Below are positions 46,520 through 57,242 of a stretch of 64,000 bases of DNA, piece by piece. A program made the position numbers and the translations under genes. Where the stretch lies: assembly GCA_900168235.1 (NCBI GenBank), contig FUZG01000001.1, forward strand, positions 62,001-126,000, written 5' to 3'. The DNA is from Lachnospiraceae bacterium. Its GTDB lineage: Bacteria; Bacillota; Clostridia; Lachnospirales; Lachnospiraceae. The notes under the pieces were generated by a model. That model saw only the letters and a list, made by a program, of their open reading frames with translations, searched no databases and was not told the origin of the DNA. The stretch's first letter is position 1. Each line of letters begins with the position of its first letter.

Positions 46520-46588
46520 AATCAGCGATATAACGTAAAATGAGTCAATAAAAATACACCCACTTCAGGGAGAAAGCCTGGTACACAA

Positions 46589-47698
46589 ATGGAAAACGGC
46601 AGACTGAAAGTTGGCTTTATCGCCCTTGGCCTGATCGGCGGTTCCATCGCCATGACGATCCGAAAGAAATATCCCGACGCTGAGATCGTCGCACTGAACC
46701 GGTCCGATGCACCTCTCGACTCTGCGCTTGCAGACGGGATCATTCAATACGGAACACACACAGTTGATGACCACTTTGCAAACTGTGACTATATCTTTCT
46801 CTGTGCTCCTGTCAGCACAAATATCCGCTACTTAAAGGATCTCCTTCCTTATATTTCCGATAAAACGATCCTTACAGATGTAGGATCCGTAAAGTCAGAG
46901 ATTCATGAAGCGATCTCCGAGATCGCACCGGATCTCCACTTTATCGGCGGTCATCCGATGGCGGGTTCTGAAAAATCCGGTTATGAAAACGCCAATGACC
47001 ACCTTATCGAAAACGCTTACTTTATCCTGACTCCCTCTCCCTCTGCTACTCAGGAAGATGTTTCAAGGTACGAAGAATTTGTGCGTTCACTGGATTCTAT
47101 CCCGCTGACCCTGTCTCCTGACCAGCACGATTTTGTGACAGCCGCAATAAGCCACCTGCCTCACATGATCGCATATGCTCTTGTAGACATGGTGCGTGAG
47201 ACCGACTCACCGGAACAGTACATGCGTTCCATCGCAGCCGGAGGATTTAAGGATATAACACGTATCGCATCATCCGATCCTACCATGTGGGAGCAGATCT
47301 GCATGGCAAATCCTGAGTACATCATAAAGCTCATGGATATCTATCAGAAAAAGCTCACAGGGCTTCGTGAGATGATCGCCGGACGTGAAGGCGAAAAACT
47401 TATGGATCTTTTCGACAGAGCTAAACAGTATCGCAACTCTTTATCCGATACAAATGTTGGGGCTATTCCGAGGATCTATGACCTTCACTGCGACATCATA
47501 GATGAGGCGGGTGCGATCGCTACTATCGCTACTATCCTCTCCACACATTCCGTTTCACTTCGGAATATCGGTATCGTCCACAACCGTACATACGAGGAAG
47601 GTGCGCTCCATATAGAATTTTATGAGGGAGAAGCATGCAGCAAGGCAGTAAACCTCTTAAAAAAACACGGCTACAGAATACTTGACTCAAGAAGCTGA
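46589..47698 (+). CDS. tyrA: Prephenate dehydrogenase with ACT domain
   Basis: A 369-residue protein. The NAD-binding glycine motif is GLIGGS near residue 15; the catalytic region includes HFIGGHPMAGSEKSG and ISHLPHMIAYAL. Residues ~295-369 form an ACT regulatory domain (AGAIATIATILSTHSVSLRNIGIV), likely sensing tyrosine. It converts prephenate to 4-hydroxyphenylpyruvate in tyrosine synthesis. It is followed after 51 nt by aroA, so the two shikimate-pathway genes are probably co-transcribed. The closest ribosome-like site (GGGAG) is 16 nt from the ATG, so initiation may be weak. Confidence 0.94.
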   Translation: MENGRLKVGFIALGLIGGSIAMTIRKKYPDAEIVALNRSDAPLDSALADGIIQYGTHTVDDHFANCDYIFLCAPVSTNIRYLKDLLPYISDKTILTDVGSVKSEIHEAISEIAPDLHFIGGHPMAGSEKSGYENANDHLIENAYFILTPSPSATQEDVSRYEEFVRSLDSIPLTLSPDQHDFVTAAISHLPHMIAYALVDMVRETDSPEQYMRSIAAGGFKDITRIASSDPTMWEQICMANPEYIIKLMDIYQKKLTGLREMIAGREGEKLMDLFDRAKQYRNSLSDTNVGAIPRIYDLHCDIIDEAGAIATIATILSTHSVSLRNIGIVHNRTYEEGALHIEFYEGEACSKAVNLLKKHGYRILDSRS

Positions 47699-47699
47699 T

Positions 47700-47735
47700 A
47701 AATAGAGAAGGAAAACATTTTCCCGATTTCTATTT
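47700..47735 (+). other. Hairpin between tyrA and aroA
   Basis: Stem AAATAGA/TCTATTT with inner GGAAAA/TTTTCC, followed by TTTTGAAAGG, the aroA ribosome site. Possible attenuator or processing stem. Confidence 0.4.
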
Positions 47736-47749
47736 TTGAAAGGATATAT

Positions 47750-49045
47750 ATGAAACTTATGCATGTTACGAGCCCCCTTAAGGGCTCTGTAAATATACCG
47801 GGCGACAAATCCATATCTCACAGGAGCATCATGTTTGGTGCGATCGCGGAAGGAACCACGACCATCCACGGTTTTTTAAAGAGCGCTGACTGCCTGTCGA
47901 CCATCGGATGTTTCCGTGATATGGGAATCGAAATAGAGGAAGACGGTGACACTGTTCTGGTTCACGGCAAGGGACTCAACGGTCTCTCCGCTCCGGATCA
48001 CGTACTCGACTGCGGAAATTCCGGCACTACCACACGTATCATCTCAGGAATCCTTGCAGGACAGACCTTTGAAACAACTCTTAACGGCGATAACTCCATC
48101 CAGAAGCGCCCCATGAGACGCGTTATCGAGCCACTTCAGGAAATGGGCGCTGATATCGAATCAGTCCGCGACAACGGATGCGCTCCGTTAAAGATCCGTC
48201 CCGCAAAGCTCCACGGAACACATATCACTACAAATGTAGCTTCCGCACAGGTAAAGTCTGCTGTTCTCCTTGCAGGGCTCTATGCTGACAGCGAGACCAC
48301 TCTCACTGAGCCCGCGCTTTCAAGAAACCACACAGAGATCATGCTGAAAGCCTTTGGCGCAGACCTGACTCCCGGCACTGAAGAAAATCCGACTGTGAGC
48401 ATCCGCCCCGGGAAAACGCTTACCGCGCGTGAAATCAATGTTCCCGGAGATATCTCCAGCGCAGCTTATTTTATCGGAGCAGGACTCATCGTTCCTGATT
48501 CCGAAGTACTCATAAAGAACGTAGGCATCAATCCTACAAGAGATGGTATCCTTACTGTTTTCAGGGCAATGGGTGCAGACATTACAGAAGAGAATGTCCG
48601 CGAGGAAGCAGGTGAAAAAACTGCTGACCTTTTAGTGCGCTTCTCAAACCTTAAAGGCACAGAAATCGGCGGATCTGTGATACCAAAGCTCATTGACGAG
48701 CTCCCCCTCATCGCTGTAGCCGCAACCCAGGCTGAGGGAACCACAGTGATAAAGGATGCTGCAGAGCTTAAGGTCAAGGAATCTGACCGTATCGAGCTCA
48801 CTGTGAAAAATCTGAAAGCAATGGGCGCTGATATCGAAGCTACTGATGACGGCATGATAATCCACGGTCCTACTCCGCTTCACCACGCATCCATTGATAC
48901 GGCAAAGGATCACCGCATCGCCATGAGTTTTGCTGTGGCATCACTCATAAACGATGACGTCCAGCCTACGGATATCCAGAATTCTGCCTGTGTTTCAATC
49001 TCTTATCCCGAGTTTTTCAGGGATCTTGATTCTCTTAAGCGTTGA
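47750..49045 (+). CDS. aroA: 3-phosphoshikimate 1-carboxyvinyltransferase (EPSP synthase)
   Basis: A 431-residue EPSP synthase, complete. Motifs in order are PGDKSISHRS (substrate lysine), NSGTTTRIISGIL, SAQVKSAVLLAGLY, PGDISSAAYFIGAG, DELPLIAVAA, and KESDRI. It joins shikimate 3-phosphate and phosphoenolpyruvate in the pathway to chorismate. The LAGL/ALSRNHTE region follows the pattern of class II-like enzymes, but glyphosate behaviour is not judged here. Ribosome site GAAAGGA precedes the ATG. Confidence 0.97.
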   Translation: MKLMHVTSPLKGSVNIPGDKSISHRSIMFGAIAEGTTTIHGFLKSADCLSTIGCFRDMGIEIEEDGDTVLVHGKGLNGLSAPDHVLDCGNSGTTTRIISGILAGQTFETTLNGDNSIQKRPMRRVIEPLQEMGADIESVRDNGCAPLKIRPAKLHGTHITTNVASAQVKSAVLLAGLYADSETTLTEPALSRNHTEIMLKAFGADLTPGTEENPTVSIRPGKTLTAREINVPGDISSAAYFIGAGLIVPDSEVLIKNVGINPTRDGILTVFRAMGADITEENVREEAGEKTADLLVRFSNLKGTEIGGSVIPKLIDELPLIAVAATQAEGTTVIKDAAELKVKESDRIELTVKNLKAMGADIEATDDGMIIHGPTPLHHASIDTAKDHRIAMSFAVASLINDDVQPTDIQNSACVSISYPEFFRDLDSLKR

Positions 49046-49074
49046 TTGACGTTAGCCGATAAACGTTATAGAAT
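49046..49074 (+). promoter_or_regulatory. Promoter of the PilZ gene
   Basis: TTGACG (49046-49051), 17 nt, TAGAAT (49069-49074), starting right after the aroA stop. A perfect stem-loop ACAGAT-GGGG-ATCTGT at 49102-49117 lies in the leader. Confidence 0.6.
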
Positions 49075-49143
49075 CTAGATAAGTAGACGTATTTTTACGT
49101 TACAGATGGGGATCTGTATAATTATCAAAAAGAGGGGTAAACT

Positions 49144-49509
49144 ATGGGAAACGTAGAACGCAGAAGATTTAAGAGGATGGGTCTTGATATCAATCTTTAC
49201 ATGACCCGTGTTGACGAAGCAAATGCACCGGGAATACCCATTGAGATTCTTGATATTTCTCGTGCAGGAATCGGTTTTATTTCTAAAAGCGAAATCACAA
49301 ACGGAGCTATCTACAAAGCCGATATCCGTATCTGGACAGGCGACACCATCACAGCCTTTATCAACGTAGTACGCGTAAGCCACGACGAGCGCGGAACTGT
49401 TTACGGCGGTATCTTTGTAGGTATGCCTGAGTCTGACTGGGTACGTATCTGCGTATACGAGGAATTCCAGGATCACGAAGAAAAGGAAAAAGAGAAATCC
49501 GAACAGTAA
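49144..49509 (+). CDS. PilZ-domain c-di-GMP-binding protein
   Basis: A 121-residue single PilZ domain. The c-di-GMP-binding features are the arginine cluster RRRFKR at residues 6-11 (RxxxR) and DISRAGIGF near residue 38 (D/NxSxxG). Such proteins transmit cyclic-di-GMP levels to motility, adhesion or polysaccharide machinery. The very acidic/lysine tail (HEEKEKEKSEQ) is likely unstructured. It has its own promoter and strong ribosome site GAGGGG, and a terminator follows. Confidence 0.88.
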   Translation: MGNVERRRFKRMGLDINLYMTRVDEANAPGIPIEILDISRAGIGFISKSEITNGAIYKADIRIWTGDTITAFINVVRVSHDERGTVYGGIFVGMPESDWVRICVYEEFQDHEEKEKEKSEQ

Positions 49510-49527
49510 AATCTTATATTATATAGC

Positions 49528-49565
49528 AAAACACCTCCGACTCATTACCGGGCCGGAGGTGTTTT
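49528..49565. terminator. Bidirectional terminator
   Basis: A perfect 12-bp stem AAAACACCTCCG/CGGAGGTGTTTT with a 14-nt loop between the converging PilZ and bglA genes. Confidence 0.9.
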
Positions 49566-49581
49566 TACATCTGTCTATTTC

Positions 49582-51030
<1,449 letters not shown>

Positions 51031-51095
51031 TCAAAATACCGCCGGCACAGCTTTGCCATGCCGGCAGCAAACATTAGTTACTATCTATATGATCT

Positions 51096-53012
51096 TTAGA
51101 CAACAGAGAGAAGGTTTTCACCATTCTTTATCATTTCCCGGCCAATATTCTTTACAGAAACATAGTCCTCGGAATTTGTTACGATGACCGGAGTCACGAT
51201 CTGCTTTCCGGCAGCTTTGATAGCCTTGAAATCTGCTGTCATGAGAAGGTCACCCTTTTTAACGTGAGCACCCTGTACAGCCTTGTACTCAAACGGAGCA
51301 CCATTGAGCTCTACAGTGTCGATTCCAACGTGGATAAGAAGCTCCAGACCGTCATCAGTAGTAAATCCTACTGCGTGCTTTGTGTCCATTACAGATGATA
51401 CAACTCCGTCGGCCGGTGCATAAATATTTCCGTCTTCAGGAATAACTGCAACACCCTCACCGAGTGCGCCTGTGGAGAATCCCTCATCCGGGATCTCAGA
51501 CATCGGGATAACTCTTCCTGTTACAGGTGAAGCGATTTCGATCTTTTTTACGAGAGGCTTCTTAACCTCTTCAACTACAGGTGCTAATACTTCTTCAACA
51601 GAAGGAGCACTTGCAGAAGCCTCCTCCTTGTAAAGGATCATTGTAAGTACAAAAGGTACTACGATAGCGATAACTGCACCGATGATACCAAAGTATACAC
51701 CGCTCATAGGATTCTCACCACCAATAAATGTGATGATGGAGAAAAGTGACGGAGAACCGCCCATTGTGTAACCCTTAACACCTGTGATACCTGTGAAAAG
51801 ACCTGCAAGACCTGCACCGATAACAGCACCGATCATAGGCTTTACCTTTGCAAGGTTGATACCATACATAGCAGGCTCTGTGATACCTGCAACTACTGCG
51901 GAGATACCGCAGGCAATACCTTCTGACTTTGTATCTGTATCCTTTGACTTAGCTGCTACACCGAGAGCTGCACCACCCTGTGCAAGGTTTGAGCAGAACA
52001 TTGTTACCATTACGATCACATCAAAGCCAAGAGTTGCAAGGTTATTCATGCAGAGCGGGATAAGCGCATAGTGCATACCTGTCATAACAATGAAAGGCAT
52101 TGCAGCTGAAAGGATACCTACTGTGAGCCACGGTACTGTGTTGTACATTGCGGAGAATACTCCTGCAAGTGCATTACCGATGACATTTCCAAGAGGTCCT
52201 AATACGCAGAGCGCGATCGGAGTACAGATAAGAAGGAAAAGCATCGGCTTCAGGAATGCCTTCACAACGTTCGGTGATACTCTGTCAGCAAAATCCTCAA
52301 CAAGCTTCATAACCGGTGCCATGAGAAGGATCGGCAGTACGGATGAAGTATAGGTCGCTGTGATAACAGGAAGACCGAAAAGATTTGTTGCAGGCATACC
52401 AAGGAATGAACCAAGCTCAAGACCTTCGTATGTGCCGCCCATAAGATTTACAATGTCAGGATATACCAGCATAGTCGCGATAACCATGTAAAGCGCCGGT
52501 GAACCCTTGAGCTTCTTTGCGATCTGGTAAGCCAGGAATACAGGCAGGAAATAGAAGAATGAATCTGCCATACCGTACAGGATCACATATCCTGAGCTTG
52601 TTTTATCCATTACTCCAAATGTAACAAGGAGTGTCAGGAGCACCTTTACCATACCAGTTCCGAGCATCGCCGGAAGAAGGGGTGTCATACATCCTGCTAC
52701 AAAACCAAAAATACGCTGAACAAAGTTTCCTGTAGGCTTTGCACCTGCTCCGCCCTCTTCAAAATTACCGAGCTTTGCAAATTCTTTATAAAGGCTTGAT
52801 ACCTCGTTTCCGATAACGACCTGATACTGACCGCCCTGTTTTACGATGGACTTTACGCCCTTGATGCTCTTTACTGCTGCATCATCAGCCTTTGCTTCAT
52901 CCTTTAATGTAAGACGAAGACGTGTCATACAGTTAGTTGCACTTGTAACATTCTCAGCACCGCCAACGGCTGCGAGAATCTTCTCAGATGTCTCCTTATA
53001 ATTGAGTGCCAT
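51096..53012 (-). CDS. bglP: Beta-glucoside PTS permease EIIBCA
   Basis: 638 residues from the ATG at 53012 (AGAGGAAAG just upstream; the frame to 53036 lacks a site). Domain order is B-C-A: phosphocysteine Cys28 in SATNCMTRLRL, then about ten membrane helices (residues ~105-465), then the glucose-type EIIA domain with its phosphohistidine in LLIHVGIDTVEL. It takes up and phosphorylates aryl-beta-glucosides or cellobiose-like sugars at the membrane. Expression appears to be gated by the RAT/terminator in its leader. EIIB would also phosphorylate and inactivate LicT. Confidence 0.95.
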   Translation of the reverse strand: MALNYKETSEKILAAVGGAENVTSATNCMTRLRLTLKDEAKADDAAVKSIKGVKSIVKQGGQYQVVIGNEVSSLYKEFAKLGNFEEGGAGAKPTGNFVQRIFGFVAGCMTPLLPAMLGTGMVKVLLTLLVTFGVMDKTSSGYVILYGMADSFFYFLPVFLAYQIAKKLKGSPALYMVIATMLVYPDIVNLMGGTYEGLELGSFLGMPATNLFGLPVITATYTSSVLPILLMAPVMKLVEDFADRVSPNVVKAFLKPMLFLLICTPIALCVLGPLGNVIGNALAGVFSAMYNTVPWLTVGILSAAMPFIVMTGMHYALIPLCMNNLATLGFDVIVMVTMFCSNLAQGGAALGVAAKSKDTDTKSEGIACGISAVVAGITEPAMYGINLAKVKPMIGAVIGAGLAGLFTGITGVKGYTMGGSPSLFSIITFIGGENPMSGVYFGIIGAVIAIVVPFVLTMILYKEEASASAPSVEEVLAPVVEEVKKPLVKKIEIASPVTGRVIPMSEIPDEGFSTGALGEGVAVIPEDGNIYAPADGVVSSVMDTKHAVGFTTDDGLELLIHVGIDTVELNGAPFEYKAVQGAHVKKGDLLMTADFKAIKAAGKQIVTPVIVTNSEDYVSVKNIGREMIKNGENLLSVV

Positions 53013-53192
53013 ATCTTTCCTCTTTCCCGGATACACGGCTCATCACCGGCTCCAATTTCTTTTTCGTGTTTTACCCGTACTTACCTACGGTTTTATTTCC
53101 CTTATCCGACCAAGTGGATTCCTTCAAGGTCAGTTTATTTATCTTTTAAGCAGTTCGCGACGCTGCAAAAAATACATCATTTATATAAAAAA

Positions 53193-53285
53193 GGGCAAGA
53201 CCGGAAACACCTGGCGACTTCGCGCGCACTGTCAAAGTAATGCGCACTTCTTTTCATCGCATTCCGGTGTATCCAGGTCTTGCCC
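53193..53285 (-). terminator. LicT-controlled terminator ahead of bglP
   Basis: The base stem is GGGCAAGACC/GGTCTTGCCC, followed by ACACC/GGTGT and GGA/TCC pairs around a T-T mismatch, closing on an inner region with its own stem. A six-U tail follows on the minus strand. Its 5' arm overlaps the RAT sequence at 53275-53302, so the two structures are mutually exclusive. Confidence 0.85.
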
Positions 53286-53302
53286 ACTTAAGGTCACAAT
53301 CC
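53275..53302 (-). promoter_or_regulatory. RAT antiterminator site for LicT (bglP leader)
   Basis: The transcript reads GGATTGTGACC, a short middle, then GGGCAAGACC, matching the bgl/sac RAT pattern (GGATTGTTACYG...GCAGGCAAAACC). LicT dimers binding here would stabilise the RAT hairpin and prevent the overlapping terminator. It lies 17 nt after the licT stop. Confidence 0.8.
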
Positions 53303-53318
53303 TGTAATTCAGAATGTT

Positions 53319-54185
53319 TTATTCTTTTGAACCAACTGCATCTGTTCTGATCCTGCGGGTTACCCGTTCAATATGGATCAGCAGATAAAGTCTTTCGTCT
53401 GAACTGATATCATAGTGATAATCGATCAGTATAAAATCAGCTATCCGGTCTACACAGTTCTTTACATGAACGAACCGTCCGGATAATTCTGTGAAGATGT
53501 CATCATCCTCTGCATTTTCTACACATTCTCGTGATAAAACTCTTCGTGCAAAAAACTTAAGGTGTGTGAGGAACCTCTGATAATTCCACTCTTCATCATC
53601 GAGCTGTGTCTGGAATGACTGCTGGACGATATCTACCACGCTTCCGATGAGCTTTGATATCTCATCTGCCGAAACCGAGTTTCTGGCAGAGAGCTCTGCA
53701 TTCACGAAATGATAAGCTATGAATGCTGCTTCATCCTGTTTCATCTCTGTTCCGAACCGGTCTTTCAGAACCTTTATGGCATGCTTACCGATCCTGAACT
53801 CTGAAGGATAGATCCTCTTAATGTCCCAGAGCATCGGATTATCGAGTGTAACACTATTCCTGCATCTCTCTACGCTTCCTGCCATGTGATCACAAAGCGG
53901 AAGGATGATCCTGTCTGATACATGGACATTACATTCTTTCCTTGCATATTCAAGGACTTCTTCTGCTATCTCCCAGTACTCATCAGGTATCTCAGTAAAG
54001 AGTTCCTGAAAGTGACGGCTTTCCGAAGCACTCTCCGGAACGAAGCGTCTCTCGATCTTCTCTTCTTCCAGACTGTCACCGGTTCTTTTCTGAAATCCTA
54101 TACCTTTTCCCTGACAGATGAGTTCCCCTCCATCCTGGTCACGGACCAGCACCATATTGTTATTAAGTGCTTTTACAACTTTCAC
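53319..54185 (-). CDS. licT: BglG/LicT-family antiterminator
   Basis: A 288-residue protein. Residues 1-55 are the RNA-binding CAT domain (ALNNNMVLVRDQDGGELI, GKGIGFQKRTGD). Two PRD domains follow, with conserved histidines visible in CDHMAGSVER, FIAYHFVNAEL, LTHLKFFARR and LLIHIERVTRR. With substrate present and HPr-phosphate signalling it binds RAT hairpins and allows read-through. It is the first gene of the bgl operon and has a RAT/terminator in its own leader, so it controls itself. Confidence 0.95.
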   Translation of the reverse strand: MKVVKALNNNMVLVRDQDGGELICQGKGIGFQKRTGDSLEEEKIERRFVPESASESRHFQELFTEIPDEYWEIAEEVLEYARKECNVHVSDRIILPLCDHMAGSVERCRNSVTLDNPMLWDIKRIYPSEFRIGKHAIKVLKDRFGTEMKQDEAAFIAYHFVNAELSARNSVSADEISKLIGSVVDIVQQSFQTQLDDEEWNYQRFLTHLKFFARRVLSRECVENAEDDDIFTELSGRFVHVKNCVDRIADFILIDYHYDISSDERLYLLIHIERVTRRIRTDAVGSKE

Positions 54186-54237
54186 AAAAGACCTCCGGCT
54201 TAGCTTTTCTGTAATCTAGTAATCTGTCTATGGGTAC

Positions 54238-54318
54238 AAAAAAAGACAGGGCTATACGCAAAATGATATATCGGTATTGTTTACAGCCGATATCCCTGCG
54301 TGAGCCTTGCCTGCCTTA
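54238..54318 (-). terminator. LicT-controlled terminator ahead of licT
   Basis: Arms around ATATCGG/CCGATAT with outer ACGCA/TGCGT, GGCT/AGCC and CAG/CTG pairs; a seven-U tail follows on the minus strand (54238-54244). It overlaps the RAT at 54303-54331. Confidence 0.7.
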
Positions 54319-54331
54319 CCAGTCACAAATC
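54303..54331 (-). promoter_or_regulatory. RAT antiterminator site for LicT (licT leader)
   Basis: The transcript reads GATTTGTGACTGGTAAGGCA then GGCAAGGCT, a close RAT match. It begins only a few bases after the predicted transcription start, as is typical. Confidence 0.75.
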
Positions 54332-54340
54332 ACAGTACAT

Positions 54341-54369
54341 AATATAACAGAACAACCTGTACTTGTAAA
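54341..54369 (-). promoter_or_regulatory. Promoter of the licT-bglP-bglA operon
   Basis: On the minus strand TTTACA (54364-54369), 17 nt, TATATT (54341-54346); start of transcription near 54334. The rest of the 54370-54479 gap shows no gene. Confidence 0.6.
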
Positions 54370-54479
54370 TTTGTACTATTACACAAGATTTATCCTACAT
54401 TTTTGTGCATTTCATAGATAAAACGATCGCTAACACGTGTGTTACTTTGGTTATTTAAAGTAATATCTTTAGAAATAGC

Positions 54480-54514
54480 GGCGTAATGGATAAAAAAGTT
54501 TTGCCCATTACGCC
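54480..54514 (-). terminator. Terminator of the GH3 gene cluster
   Basis: A perfect 10-bp stem GGCGTAATGG/CCATTACGCC with a 15-nt loop, 16 nt after the GH3 stop. Confidence 0.65.
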
Positions 54515-54530
54515 ACATACACTTCATTGA

Positions 54531-56537
54531 TCAATCCGCTGTTTCGCTTCCGGTCATTCCAAATCCTTTTTTATACAAGATCTCTTCTCCGTATTCCAGT
54601 GTTCCGTCTTCTTTTTCTTTTATGACAGGAATATTTACAGGAAGTGTTCCCTTTGTATCATTGCCTTGGAATACGGTTTCCAGCGAGGATATTATATTTG
54701 CGTTACTCGCTGTCACACCTGCGTCATTTTTGGTTTTCTCTGTGGGATCAATGTCGAGTCCTGACCCCATGTACGCAAGGAGTATTGAATCAGCATCCTG
54801 ATATGCGGCAGCATCGTATGGCAGGTTTTCACTTATAAGGATAAATTTGCCTCCGCTGTTATGTACATCTTCAATGGCATTGTAAATAGCCTTATTCTGT
54901 GGCTTTTCCCTGTCAAGAAGACCGCCCCCTGACGCATAGGATAAAGCGATGACCACATCCGCGGATGAGATGCTGTCCTTCATATCATCCGTATAATTAA
55001 GCTCTTTATCGGCAGTCAGATAGTTCTCAACGATCACATCTGCTGTCTCACCGATAAGTCCCTCTTTCCTCATCTCATCAACCACATAATTGATCGTAGT
55101 CTTATCACCTTCAAGTCTTCCGAGGAATACTATCTTCTTTGTGTCCTTTGATACCGGTATCAGGTCATCGTCATTTTTTAGAAGTGTAACAGCTTCTTTT
55201 GCAATTTCCATCTCCACTTTGTGATGGTTTTCAGAGCCAATGACTTCCAGACTATTTTTTACCTTGTCATCTATACTCTGCTTATCTTCCTGATCTCCGT
55301 TTAGTTTCAGGATCCCGTATTTTTCCTTTAATAAAAGTATCCGCTTTACGCTTTCATCTATCCTTTTAGGGTCTATATTTCCTGCTTCTACCTTTGATGC
55401 GATACCTGAAATATATTCATCGTAAAAATCTACAGCCCCGGCATTTATCATGTCCGTCGGCAGAAGCAGTATATCCGCTCCCGCGTTTATTACTTTCTCC
55501 GCGATATTTATACTGTATTCCACCGAGCCCTCTGCTCCCGGTACTAATCCCGCAGTCTTTATCGCGTCCATCTCAAGCGCATCTGTCACTACGACTCCGT
55601 CATATCCCATATCATTTCTCAGGATATTCGTCAGCATTTTTTTGGACATGGTCGCAGGATAAAAGCCCTTTGTTTTACCATCACCATACGTCACCTCTTC
55701 ATCGATAAGAGGATATGTGATATGAGCCGTCATGATCATATCCGCACCGTTTTCTATCGCCGCCTTAAACGGTACCAGCTCCGTTTGCTTGATCTGATCG
55801 TAAGTTTTTTCCACTGAAGGAGTGTCTATATGACTGTCAACGCCGGTATCCCCGTGACCGGGATAATGCTTGAATGTAGCAATTATATTGCTTTTTGAAA
55901 GACCTTTCGCATACGCATTTCCAAGCTCTGCCACCACTTCAGGATCATCCGAAAATGACCTCGTTCCTATAACAGGATTCTCGCAATTATTATTTACATC
56001 GATAACCGGAGCATAATCTGTATTGAATCCCGCTGCCGCGAGTTCTTCTCCTATGACAGTTCCGGTCTTTTCCGCATTTTCTATAGGTGCCGGTGTTGCG
56101 CCGACCGCCATATTTCCTGTCATACGAGTTCCTGACATCAGACGGATGACTATGCCGCCCTCTTCATCAACGGGTGTAAGATACGGAATATGCGCTGAAA
56201 CTCCTTCTGCTTCAGCGTTGTTTTCCTGCAGATCATAAAGGAGCCGTGTGACCTGTTCACTTCCCGTGATATTTGCACCAAATAGTATAACCCCTCCGTA
56301 CTGGTGCTTCTTCAGTGCACTTTTCAACTCCGGTACTTTAGACAGATCCGTAACATTTTCTTCATTCCACGTTCGTATAGCCGGGATGATCATCTGTGAT
56401 ATCTTTTCATCCATAGACATTTTTTTGATCATCCTGTCTATCTTGTGTTCTGTCTTGCCTCCTGATGCCACCAGCATACAGACCACAACCGTGACAGCTA
56501 TACAGCATGACACCAGCTTTTTACCCGATACTCTCAT
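54531..56537 (-). CDS. Exported GH3 beta-N-acetylhexosaminidase-like enzyme
   Basis: 668 residues. An N-terminal hydrophobic segment (LVSCCIAVTVVVCMLVASGG) acts as signal or anchor. The GH3 barrel carries the NagZ-type histidine loop KHYPGHGDTGVDSH and the nucleophile in VVTDALEMDAI; a C-terminal alpha/beta domain follows from about residue 440. The His/Asp dyad in that loop is specific to beta-N-acetylglucosaminidases, so muropeptide or chitin-oligomer trimming outside the cell is likely. The strong ribosome site GGGGAGG precedes the ATG. Confidence 0.88.
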   Translation of the reverse strand: MRVSGKKLVSCCIAVTVVVCMLVASGGKTEHKIDRMIKKMSMDEKISQMIIPAIRTWNEENVTDLSKVPELKSALKKHQYGGVILFGANITGSEQVTRLLYDLQENNAEAEGVSAHIPYLTPVDEEGGIVIRLMSGTRMTGNMAVGATPAPIENAEKTGTVIGEELAAAGFNTDYAPVIDVNNNCENPVIGTRSFSDDPEVVAELGNAYAKGLSKSNIIATFKHYPGHGDTGVDSHIDTPSVEKTYDQIKQTELVPFKAAIENGADMIMTAHITYPLIDEEVTYGDGKTKGFYPATMSKKMLTNILRNDMGYDGVVVTDALEMDAIKTAGLVPGAEGSVEYSINIAEKVINAGADILLLPTDMINAGAVDFYDEYISGIASKVEAGNIDPKRIDESVKRILLLKEKYGILKLNGDQEDKQSIDDKVKNSLEVIGSENHHKVEMEIAKEAVTLLKNDDDLIPVSKDTKKIVFLGRLEGDKTTINYVVDEMRKEGLIGETADVIVENYLTADKELNYTDDMKDSISSADVVIALSYASGGGLLDREKPQNKAIYNAIEDVHNSGGKFILISENLPYDAAAYQDADSILLAYMGSGLDIDPTEKTKNDAGVTASNANIISSLETVFQGNDTKGTLPVNIPVIKEKEDGTLEYGEEILYKKGFGMTGSETAD

Positions 56538-56613
56538 AACTCTGCCTCCCCAAAAGTTTTTAACCCTAGGTATATATCGGCAGACTTATTTGATCACTAC
56601 AGTTTTCTTATGT

Positions 56614-57222
56614 TCAATTTTTTTCCGTTTCCATCATCACCCTTATCGTTTCCCAATCAGGACATCGACGGTACTTTTCTCCCGGTAAATCACATTCCCG
56701 ATTCCACGGGCGTTCATATACCATCACCCTGAGTTCCGGCATATGCTCAAAGAACCTGAACGCAGCCGGCGAATCCTCTACAGCATAGTCAAAATGCATC
56801 TTATAGTAATCCTCGACTTCCAGGCTGAAATCGCTGTTTTTTATAAAGCTGTCGCGCCCGTATTTATTTAGACAGTATAAACGGACACGGTCAAGTCCAT
56901 GACGGTCCAGCCACTCTCTTGACGGTTCATAAGCACTGTTTGGTCTCCCCGTTATTATAGACACATCGTGCCCTTCATCTAGCCAACCATTGACTGTCTC
57001 TACCGCTCCCGGTGTTTCCTCATACGCCAGGAGTACATCCGGACAGTGTGCCTTTACCATCATTTCCTCATACTGCTCATCAGTGAGAGAAAATGATCTC
57101 TTCAGATCAAAATATCGTATCTCCTCATACGGAATATCTTTCCCGAAAAGCTCCTTCACAAATCCGGAAAAATGCTTTGCTGTCTCGCAGATACAATCAT
57201 CAAAATCAATGTATATATTCAT
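56614..57222 (-). CDS. HAD-fold 5'-nucleotidase-like protein (NT5C type)
   Basis: 202 residues. The N-terminal catalytic motif is YIDFDDCIC (DxD nucleophile and acid), motif II is SIITGRPNSAYEP, and the last acidic motif is FDYAVEDSPAAF. This pattern fits the 5'(3')-deoxyribonucleotidase/NT5C group of HAD phosphatases. The substrate is not certain. It lies 20 nt downstream of the MBL-fold gene on the same strand. Confidence 0.8.
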   Translation of the reverse strand: MNIYIDFDDCICETAKHFSGFVKELFGKDIPYEEIRYFDLKRSFSLTDEQYEEMMVKAHCPDVLLAYEETPGAVETVNGWLDEGHDVSIITGRPNSAYEPSREWLDRHGLDRVRLYCLNKYGRDSFIKNSDFSLEVEDYYKMHFDYAVEDSPAAFRFFEHMPELRVMVYERPWNRECDLPGEKYRRCPDWETIRVMMETEKN

Positions 57223-57242
57223 TTATTACTTCCTGTACGCTA

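Noticed and set aside
46522-46774. Minus-strand frames over the tyrA start
   Set aside because: Antisense shadows of tyrA with no ribosome site or domain.
54370-54479. Catabolite (cre) site ahead of the bgl operon
   Set aside because: A weak CG-centred sequence near 54425 misses several consensus positions; not supported.
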